From contig CAZIWL010000032.1 of NCBI GenBank assembly GCA_964542755.1, positions 1 through 36,277 of the forward strand: a stretch of 36,277 nt of DNA. Reading direction: 5' to 3'. The translations under genes were made by a program, and so were the position numbers. The DNA is from SKLM01 sp964542755 (lineage in GTDB: Bacteria; Chloroflexota; Anaerolineae; B4-G1). The notes under the pieces are model-generated. The model did no database searches. It was given only the letters and a program-made list of their open reading frames with translations, and was not told where the DNA came from. Positions 30,572-36,277 of this stretch are shown here, piece after piece (the first letter of the stretch is position 1; each line of letters opens with the position of its first letter).

Positions 30572-31723
30572 TCAGAGCGTCACGTCCACCCAGCGCTCCT
30601 TCTCGTCGCTCTCCAGCACCGCCTCGCATAGGACGACCTCCTCGTGCCCGTCGGCAAAGGTGGCGAAGGGTCTGGGCGCATCCAAATCGCCGGCGGCAAC
30701 GTACTCGTAGAAGGCGGTGAAACTCTGCTTGAAGGTATCGTCGTACCCCTCGTTGTGCCCGCCGGGGTACGAGGCATACGTACGAGCCGCCTCGGAGAGG
30801 AGGCTGGGATCCCGGTGGAGCCATTCGTTGGCCTTATCTCTATAGCCGTTCCACAGCTCGTTGGGCATCTCGCTGTTCCAGAAAAGGGCCTTCTTGGAGC
30901 CTGCAATCTCGTACTTCATCGCATTCTTCCGGCCAGCGGTCACCTGGGAGACCCACAGCGAGCCCGGCACCCCGTTCTCGAAGCGCACCAGAACGGCACC
31001 ACCGTCCTCCGTCTCGATGTCGATGGGCTCGGTGGCCTCCTCCTTCTTCAGCTTCCCGGAGAACGTCTCCACCTCCCCCAGCGGCCGCTGCCGCTCCCGG
31101 TGCACGACGTGCAGATCCGCGAAAACGGATTCGACCTTGAGACCGGTGATGACCTGAACAAGATCGAGCCAATGGGTGCCGATGTCGGCGATGGCGCGCA
31201 GCTTGCCCCCCTTGTCCGGGAGGACACGCCAGTTGTAGTCGGTCTCGTAGAAGAGCCAGTCCTGCACGTAGCTGCCGGCGACGGAGTAGACCGCCCCCAA
31301 GTCGCCGCGCTCGACCATGTCGCGAGCCTCGATGTTAAGGGGATAGAAACGGAGGTTGTAGTTGACGCCGGAGACCAGGCCGCTCTGTTCAGCCAGGGTC
31401 ACCAGCTCCGCCGTCTCATCCGTGTTCATGGCCAGGGGCTTCTCACAGAGGACGTGCTTCCCCGCCGCGAGTGCCTGCTTCGACTGCTCGTAGTGGAGGT
31501 AGTTGGGGGTGGTGATGTGCACCACGTCCACTTCCTCGCCGGCCAATAGGTCCTCGTAGGTCGCGTACCCCTTGGGAATGGCCATACTCCGAGAAGCGTC
31601 TCGGGACTTCTCGGCCGATGAGCCAAGGATGCCGACGACCTCGATGCCGAGACGATGGAGGGCCTCAGTATGCATCGCCCCCATGAAGCCGGTCCCAACA
31701 ACGGCAGCCTTCAGATGCTTCAT
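30572..31723 (-). CDS. Gfo/Idh/MocA-family sugar oxidoreductase
   Basis: The protein has 383 residues. The N-terminal Rossmann domain opens with AAVVGTGFMGAMHTEAL (NAD(P)-binding G-x-G-x2-G type). The catalytic Lys motif EKPLAMN lies at 94-100. The C-terminal alpha/beta domain carries DIGTHWLDLVQVITG, with the conserved D-x-G-x-H. These enzymes oxidise or reduce sugars and cyclitols with a bound nicotinamide. GGGAGG before the ATG at 31723 fixes the start; the longer open frame upstream is not homologous. A consensus promoter lies about 110 bases upstream (31837-31865). It is probably functionally linked to the SIS-domain gene downstream. Confidence 0.93.
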   Translation of the reverse strand: MKHLKAAVVGTGFMGAMHTEALHRLGIEVVGILGSSAEKSRDASRSMAIPKGYATYEDLLAGEEVDVVHITTPNYLHYEQSKQALAAGKHVLCEKPLAMNTDETAELVTLAEQSGLVSGVNYNLRFYPLNIEARDMVERGDLGAVYSVAGSYVQDWLFYETDYNWRVLPDKGGKLRAIADIGTHWLDLVQVITGLKVESVFADLHVVHRERQRPLGEVETFSGKLKKEEATEPIDIETEDGGAVLVRFENGVPGSLWVSQVTAGRKNAMKYEIAGSKKALFWNSEMPNELWNGYRDKANEWLHRDPSLLSEAARTYASYPGGHNEGYDDTFKQSFTAFYEYVAAGDLDAPRPFATFADGHEEVVLCEAVLESDEKERWVDVTL

Positions 31724-31836
31724 CGCAGCCTCCCTGCGCAGCATGGTCGAACGAGCCCGGATGTCGGCTGGCGAACGTCGGTGGCCAGAGGTTCCCACGC
31801 GCTTCCTTGGCCCGCCGACAGGCCTTTGCATCTCGC

Positions 31837-31865
31837 ATCGTATCAGATGGGTCTTGTCGTGTCAA
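31837..31865 (-). promoter_or_regulatory. Promoter of the Gfo/Idh/MocA gene
   Basis: On the minus strand TTGACA (31865-31860), a 17-base spacer and TACGAT (31842-31837) form a good sigma-70-type promoter. The spacer end ATCTGA resembles that of the iclR promoter. The leader is about 107 bases. Confidence 0.55.
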
Positions 31866-32130
31866 GAAACGGTATCGTGGAGAGAGCGTGAGCGGCGGCA
31901 ACGGCAACTCACGAGTGCCACGAATAGACGAGTAGCACGCATGTAGGGCGGCTTTCCGTCCCAGCCTTCCCCACTTCCCATCACTCGTCCATCCGTACGA
32001 TTCTTGATGGGCTGTGGAGGCACCATCGTGGTAGAGTGGCGCCTGGTCGCCGTTGCAGGTCGGTCATCCTTTCGGCTTCCGGTTCACCCGGCGTACCGGC
32101 GCAGAGAACCAGCATGGAGTGGTGGGCGCC

Positions 32131-32159
32131 TTGACGGCCGGGGAACGCGGCTGTAGACT
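32131..32159 (+). promoter_or_regulatory. Promoter of phzF
   Basis: TTGACG (32131-32136), a 17-base spacer and TAGACT (32154-32159) are 60 bases before the gene. The -35 box is strong and the -10 box weak. Confidence 0.45.
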
Positions 32160-32218
32160 CTGTTTGTGGAAGAACGAACAAGTAGCCGCGAGTTAGAGCT
32201 ACAACTTGGGAGGATGAG

Positions 32219-33297
32219 ATGAGAGAGTATGCGTTTCTTCAAGTCGACGTCTTCACAGACCGTCCCTTTGGCGGCAACCCGCTGGCCGTCTTCCCCGACG
32301 CAGCGGGGCTGACCGATGAGGAGATGCAGCTCCTGACACGGGAGATGAACCTGTCCGAGACGACTTTCGTGCTGCCGCCCGAGGCCGACGGAGCCGATTT
32401 CAAGGTCCGCATCTTCACACCAGCTAGGGAGGTGCCATTCGCCGGTCATCCGGTGGTGGGGACGCATTGGGCCCTGGCCCATCTGGGCCGGGTGGAACTG
32501 GAGGAGCCGGTCACCCACGTTCACTTCGAGCTAGGCGTCGGAGTGCTGCCCGCCGAGCTGAAGGTCAGCGCCGGCGTCGTCGAGCGTATCGTGATGGACC
32601 AGGATCGTCCCACGTTCCACGCCGTGCTGGACGACGTGACAGACCTGGCGGACGGGCTTGGATTACCATCTGAAGCCATTACCTCGACAGGCCTGCCAGC
32701 ACAGGTCGTCTCCACAGGCCTGCCTCAGATGATGGTGCCCATCCACTCGTTGAGAGACGTGCAGCGCCTGGAGGCCAGCGAGTTGAACGTCGCGGCCTTG
32801 AATCGCGCCTGCCGAGCGGTGGGTACGGAGTGCGTGATGGTCTTCTGTCGGGAGACGGTGAGCCATGAGGCCACGGTCCACACGCGCATGTTCGCTCCGC
32901 TCCTGGGCGTGCCCGAGGACCCCGCCACGGGCAGCGCCAGCGGCGCCCTGGGGGCGTATCTCGTGCGACACCGGGCTGTGTCCCTCACACCGCCGACGAC
33001 GCACATCGTCAGCGAGCAGGGTCTGGAGATGGACCGGCCCAGCACGATCACCATTGACGTGGCGCACGCCGGCGAGGAGATNNNNNNNNNNNNNNNNNNN
33101 NNNNNNNNNNNNNNNNNNNNNNNNNNNNNNNNNNNNNNNNNNNNNNNNNNNNNNNNNNNNNNNNNNNNNNNNNNNNNNNNNAGATGGACCGGCCCAGCAC
33201 GATCACCATTGACGTGGCGCACGCCGGCGAGGAGATCTCCCTCGTACGGGTGGGCGGAGAGGTGGTGAAGATGTTGGAGGGCGTGGTGCGCCTGTGA
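32219..33297 (+). CDS. PhzF-family isomerase/epimerase-like protein (split only by a false gap)
   Basis: The gene is interrupted by 100 N (33082-33181) flanked by two copies of the same 55 bases. Removing 155 bases gives one frame of 307 residues ending ISLVRVGGEVVKMLEGVVRL. It has the PhzF diaminopimelate-epimerase-like double barrel: VFTDRPFGGNPLAVF, the catalytic-Glu segment MNLSETTFVLPP, RIFTPAREVPFAGHPVVGTHW, and the second-half motif RMFAPLLGVPEDPATGSASGALGAYLV. PhzF proteins catalyse proton shifts in phenazine synthesis, but most relatives have unknown substrates and no phenazine genes are present here. GGGAGG precedes the ATG at 32219. It stands alone between a divergent promoter region and the TPR gene. 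Confidence 0.92.
33027..33236. other. False assembly gap with 55-base duplicated flanks
   Basis: Bases 33027-33081 equal 33182-33236 and enclose exactly 100 N. It is the same artefact as at 16241-16450. Confidence 0.95.
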
Positions 33298-33366
33298 ATC
33301 GGACGCAGTCGGCCAAGGAGGCGGCAGGTGTCGCTCTGCTTACTGAAGCCCGCCCCACATCGTCCT

Positions 33367-33399
33367 CATTCGTGGGATTCGTCCATTCGTGGGATTCGT
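33367..33399. repeat. Two tandem copies of CATTCGTGGGATTCGT
   Basis: A 17-base period begins at 33367 and 33384, between the convergent phzF and TPR genes. It resembles the end motifs of the AACCACGAAGGA repeat family. Confidence 0.65.
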
Positions 33400-33417
33400 G
33401 ATAGGGCGTTCAGGGCT

Positions 33418-35919
33418 TCAATCGGGCGATATGGACCCCACCAGCTTGCTCACCGTCTCGCGGATATCGCTGGGGATCACGACGTACAGCTGGTCATCGA
33501 CGGTCGCCTCGACCAGCAGGCCGTGCAACCGGAGCTGCCCCATCGTCGACTCGGGCGTATGGTCCCGCCAGCGGCGCGATTCGTCCAGGTCGTTGCCAAA
33601 CTGCTCATCGAAAGCATCCCAGGCCATCACACCACCGCGCTCGACGACGGCCTCCAGGGCGTCGAGGTCCTCCCCCGCCAGACCCGCCACCACTGAGCCC
33701 ACTTTGTCCTCCTCGATAATCGCATAGATGATATCGTCCACCAGCTCCGCCTTGCGCAGCTTGGACCAGCCGCCCTCCGGCATCCAGATTTCCGCCATGG
33801 CCTGAAGGGCATCCTTGTAGTAGAGGGAGAGCGCCCGCTCCAGCGTCGGCGTCAGCGTCGTCAGCTCCTTCTGAAGCTCCTTGCGCCAGGCACTGTCCCG
33901 TTTCCGCTGCCTCTCTATATTAATCCGCATACGCTTTGTCATCTGGTCGACCGCACTCTCCAACGTCGCCATGGTGCTCACGCGTTTCAGGGTCTCCCGG
34001 GCAGCCTCATAGTCTGGCCACCGATTGAGGGTTCCCTCCAGCAGCTCCACCGCAGCGCCAAACGCGCGCTTCTTGATCAAGATCAAAGCCCGCGTGTAGT
34101 CGTAGAATCTCGCGCCCTCTGGTGACATGTCGCGGACCGTCGACAGCGGACCCAGGAGCTCCTCAGCCTCCTCGACCCGACCCTGATTGATCCGTCGGTT
34201 CGCCAGATTGCAGGCCGCGTGCACGTAGAGGGGGTCGATCTCCACCGCCTTCTCGAGCAGGCGCTCGGCTCGTTCCTCGTCCTCGCGATCGGTGTAGATG
34301 ATGGCCAGGTTATTGTACGCCTCCCGGGCCTTCGGCTCCAGCTCCAGGGCACGCAGGAACAGCTCCTCGGCCCGATTCGGATTTCCATCCTGGAGGAGAT
34401 CGCGGCCTTGATTCAGAAGGTCGGCCACCTCGTCGGAGTACGTCGGCCGCTCGACCGGTTCCGGCTCCGCGTCGAAGCTGATCGTCACGTTCCGCCATTC
34501 GCCATCCAGCCAGACTCGCGCTGGTTCGCCAAGGCCCACACGCCCGAGGTTGGCCAAAGCAGAAACAGCCTCCAGGCGCGCGCCGTCCGGCCCGACCTGA
34601 CTGAAGGCAAACCGCTCCAGGGCCTCGCAAGCCCTCTCCGTCCCAAGGGCCCAGAGCAGATCAATGCCTGCAGAAGGCATCTGTTCCTCCCAGATCGTCT
34701 TCTCGGCGATCCGAATCACCTGTGGGTACCGCTCGGTGAAGCTCCGCAGATCCCGCCTGAATTTCTCAGGATCCTCCTCCACATCGCGCCTGGTCAGCTC
34801 GAGGAACTCATCCGTGCGGTGGACTGGCAACAGGTTGAGGACGTCGAAATAGCGGTAGTAATCCGTCCAGCCAATGCCGCCACGCCTGGCTCGGGCGCCC
34901 TCCCAGGCCTCTCGCGCGAGGGCATTCTTGGGCGCCAGGTAGTCCAGACGGCGCATGGCCTGTTTGCGCCGGCCTGTGTTGGCCTCGGCAATGCCGAGGA
35001 GCTCGTGCGCTCGCAGCGAACCCCACGCCCACTCGCGGGCCGCCAGCCTCGTGGATGGGCGAAGCAAGCGGTAGACCGCTTCGTGCTCCAGGAGTGCCGC
35101 AGCGGCCTCGGCCTTCTGGAGCCGCTCGTCCAGATCGCGCGGGGAGATCTTCTCCAGGCGCTGCCACATCTCCCGAGCCTCGTCCTCCCGCCCGAACCAC
35201 ATGAGATAGCGAGCTCCCAGGCCTAGAGCGTGAATACTGTCGGGGTCAGACTCGAGCGAGAGGGCGACCTGCTCCAGCGCCTCATCGGGCTGACCATCCA
35301 AGAAGAGGGCCATCGCCAAGTTGTTCCGCGGCGAGGACCAGTCGCGGTACACCTGGATCGCCTGGCGGTTCGCCTCGATGCTCGCGGCATAGTCACCCGC
35401 GACCAGCGCCCGGCGGCCCCGCTCAAAGAGCAAGAGGCCCTCCTCCGCCTCCTCCTCGGGCAGCCCCACCTTTTCGACGTAGGCGGTCAAGTCCTCCCTC
35501 AGGAAGGCCATGGTCTCTCGAGCGCCGTCACTCAACAGCGGGGGCAGCTTGGAGGGCTCCAAATCCCGAAGAAGCCGGAGCGCGTGCGTGAGGAGATTGA
35601 CCTCAACGTAGAGGCTCGCCAGGCGCAGCGCGACCTCCGGATCGTCGGAATGCGCCACAGCATCCTCAGAGGCCGCCAGGGCACCCCATAGGTCGCCCGC
35701 CGCTTCCCGTGCGTATCCCAGTGTGACGAGGAGGCGGGCGCTGGCTGGCCTTTTCTCCAGCTCTGACTCGAGGAGCTCGATGGCCTCTTGCGGGCGGTTT
35801 TCCTCGATCAGATCTTCTGCCTGGTGGATGATTCTGGTCTGCCGCGGGTTGGGCCGTCTCCCCCGTCCATTGCCGCGTCCATTGGATCCGTTTCTCGGTC
35901 GGCCTCTTCGCTTGGTCAT
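33418..35919 (-). CDS. Large TPR-repeat protein
   Basis: The protein has 833 residues and I recognise no specific ortholog. A basic, low-complexity start (KRRGRPRNGSNGRGNGRGRR) is followed by tetratricopeptide repeats at about 30-120 (EAIELLESELEKRPASARLLVTLGYAREAAGD), 165-250 (ASIEANRQAIQVYRDWSSPRNNLAMALFLDG) and 510-640 (AEELFLRALELEPKAREAYNNLAIIYTD). The C-terminal 200 residues are helical and contain WSKLRKAELVDDIIYAIIEEDK, which resembles small SAP/Rho-N-like helical modules. There is no signal peptide or membrane helix, so it is cytoplasmic. The Arg-rich tail could bind nucleic acid. GGGGGAG precedes the ATG, and a promoter lies at 35955-35982. It is a likely scaffold, with unknown partners. 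Confidence 0.88.
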   Translation of the reverse strand: MTKRRGRPRNGSNGRGNGRGRRPNPRQTRIIHQAEDLIEENRPQEAIELLESELEKRPASARLLVTLGYAREAAGDLWGALAASEDAVAHSDDPEVALRLASLYVEVNLLTHALRLLRDLEPSKLPPLLSDGARETMAFLREDLTAYVEKVGLPEEEAEEGLLLFERGRRALVAGDYAASIEANRQAIQVYRDWSSPRNNLAMALFLDGQPDEALEQVALSLESDPDSIHALGLGARYLMWFGREDEAREMWQRLEKISPRDLDERLQKAEAAAALLEHEAVYRLLRPSTRLAAREWAWGSLRAHELLGIAEANTGRRKQAMRRLDYLAPKNALAREAWEGARARRGGIGWTDYYRYFDVLNLLPVHRTDEFLELTRRDVEEDPEKFRRDLRSFTERYPQVIRIAEKTIWEEQMPSAGIDLLWALGTERACEALERFAFSQVGPDGARLEAVSALANLGRVGLGEPARVWLDGEWRNVTISFDAEPEPVERPTYSDEVADLLNQGRDLLQDGNPNRAEELFLRALELEPKAREAYNNLAIIYTDREDEERAERLLEKAVEIDPLYVHAACNLANRRINQGRVEEAEELLGPLSTVRDMSPEGARFYDYTRALILIKKRAFGAAVELLEGTLNRWPDYEAARETLKRVSTMATLESAVDQMTKRMRINIERQRKRDSAWRKELQKELTTLTPTLERALSLYYKDALQAMAEIWMPEGGWSKLRKAELVDDIIYAIIEEDKVGSVVAGLAGEDLDALEAVVERGGVMAWDAFDEQFGNDLDESRRWRDHTPESTMGQLRLHGLLVEATVDDQLYVVIPSDIRETVSKLVGSISPD

Positions 35920-35954
35920 CTTCTCCCCCTAACGCTTGCGGTCTAGACCTCCTT

Positions 35955-35982
35955 AGTATAGCAGATTGGGCGCAGCTGTCAT
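35955..35982 (-). promoter_or_regulatory. Promoter of the TPR gene
   Basis: On the minus strand ATGACA (35982-35977), a 16-base spacer and TATACT (35960-35955) each differ from consensus by one base. The leader is about 30 bases and already contains AAGGAGG. Confidence 0.55.
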
Positions 35983-36000
35983 GGTTCAGGGGAGCGTTGG

Positions 36001-36277
36001 AGGGATCGCTAGACCCCGAGTTGCGCGTGGAGCCCTTGGCTAGCGACAGGACCCCAGCGGCCTCGGTGTTACCATGCGTCAATGGGAAGGCTGCTTCTCC
36101 CCGGGTTGAGGCCCGCTGGATCTAGCGATCCAGCTCGAACTTGGGAAGATGGGACGAGCGCATCCCACGCGTTTTTTGTCACTCCCCGCGTTCTTGTCGG
36201 TCCCCGCGTTCTTGTCGCGCCACGCGTTCTTGTCACTCCCCCCCGTTCTTGAGGGATCGCTAGATCCCGAGTTGCGC
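36001..36277 (-). repeat. Repeat element with the same ends as arrays A and B but a different 19-bp core repeat
   Basis: Read on the minus strand, the element starts at the window edge with the left end GCGCAACTCGGGATCTAGCG (36277 on). It then has about four units of a roughly 19-bp repeat built on GACAAGAACGCG (36250-36167), and ends with AAGTTCGAGCTGGATCGC and GATCCAGCGGGC (near 36141-36110). A second left end lies at 36026-36001. No gene is seen. Confidence 0.8.

Larger units (their letters stand above)
31724..32218. other. Divergent promoter region between the oxidoreductase and phzF
   Basis: Two promoters face outward (31837-31865 minus, 32131-32159 plus). Between them, 31866-32130, I see no gene, RNA or repeat. 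A regulator may act on both genes, but no shared palindrome stands out. Confidence 0.5.

Noticed and set aside
32219..33297. Evidence for phenazine biosynthesis from phzF
   Set aside because: No other phz gene is present, and most PhzF-like proteins belong to other, unknown pathways.

Overview
The window looks like a piece of a GC-rich bacterial genome, probably a metagenome-assembled member of the Chloroflexota or a similar soil, marine or thermal lineage. The reasons are lipoprotein signal peptides followed by Pro/Glu/Thr-rich linkers, corrinoid methyltransferase genes, peptide-type ABC transporters, and many intergenic hairpin repeats. The taxonomic call is an inference: no rRNA or other phylogenetic marker is present. 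Four runs of exactly 100 N interrupt the sequence. Two of them are flanked by the same 55 bases on both sides, so they are scaffolding artefacts that split intact genes (rocD and phzF).

Layout. Positions 1-1200 (minus strand) hold the start of a lipoprotein binding protein of the branched-chain amino-acid type and an IclR regulator with a strong promoter and an operator-like dyad. Positions 1.75-2.5 kb hold two arrays of 43-bp tandem repeats inside a larger duplication. Positions 2.6-4.9 kb hold a membrane-anchored protein of unknown function, a LysE-type exporter and a cold-shock protein. Positions 5.2-11.7 kb (plus strand) form a corrinoid methyl-transfer locus: MarR regulator, a small Gly/Pro/His-rich protein, corrinoid protein, UroD-type methyltransferase with an altered metal site, an ASKHA/[2Fe-2S] corrinoid activator and an MFS transporter. 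The three middle genes overlap end to start, as in a translationally coupled operon.

Positions 11.9-28.8 kb (minus strand) form one large catabolic island. It contains a PucR-type regulator, a DUF917 protein, a family-5 solute-binding lipoprotein, OppB, a nitroreductase, a DUF6092-like protein, a hydantoin-racemase-like enzyme, OppC, OppD and OppF, a second DUF917 protein, an ornithine aminotransferase-like enzyme, a NicX-like member of the M29 fold, a GTPase related to cyclic 2,3-diphosphoglycerate synthetase, and an M29-like protein. The likely logic is import of a peptide-like or cyclic-amide nitrogen compound, racemisation or ring processing, hydrolysis or oxidation, and transamination of an omega-amino product. 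The substrate is unknown, and this is the best candidate for an undescribed pathway.

Positions 29.2-31.8 kb (minus strand) hold a SIS-domain sugar isomerase/deglycase-like protein and a Gfo/Idh/MocA oxidoreductase. Positions 32.2-33.3 kb hold a PhzF-family protein on the plus strand. Positions 33.4-35.9 kb hold an 833-residue TPR protein. Two intergenic repeat families recur throughout. One is built on GGATC-N4-GATCC palindromes with conserved ends and variable internal tandem repeats. The other is MITE-like with ends reading AACCACGAAGGA and an internal GGCAGGT-ATGGAA-ACCTGCC hairpin.
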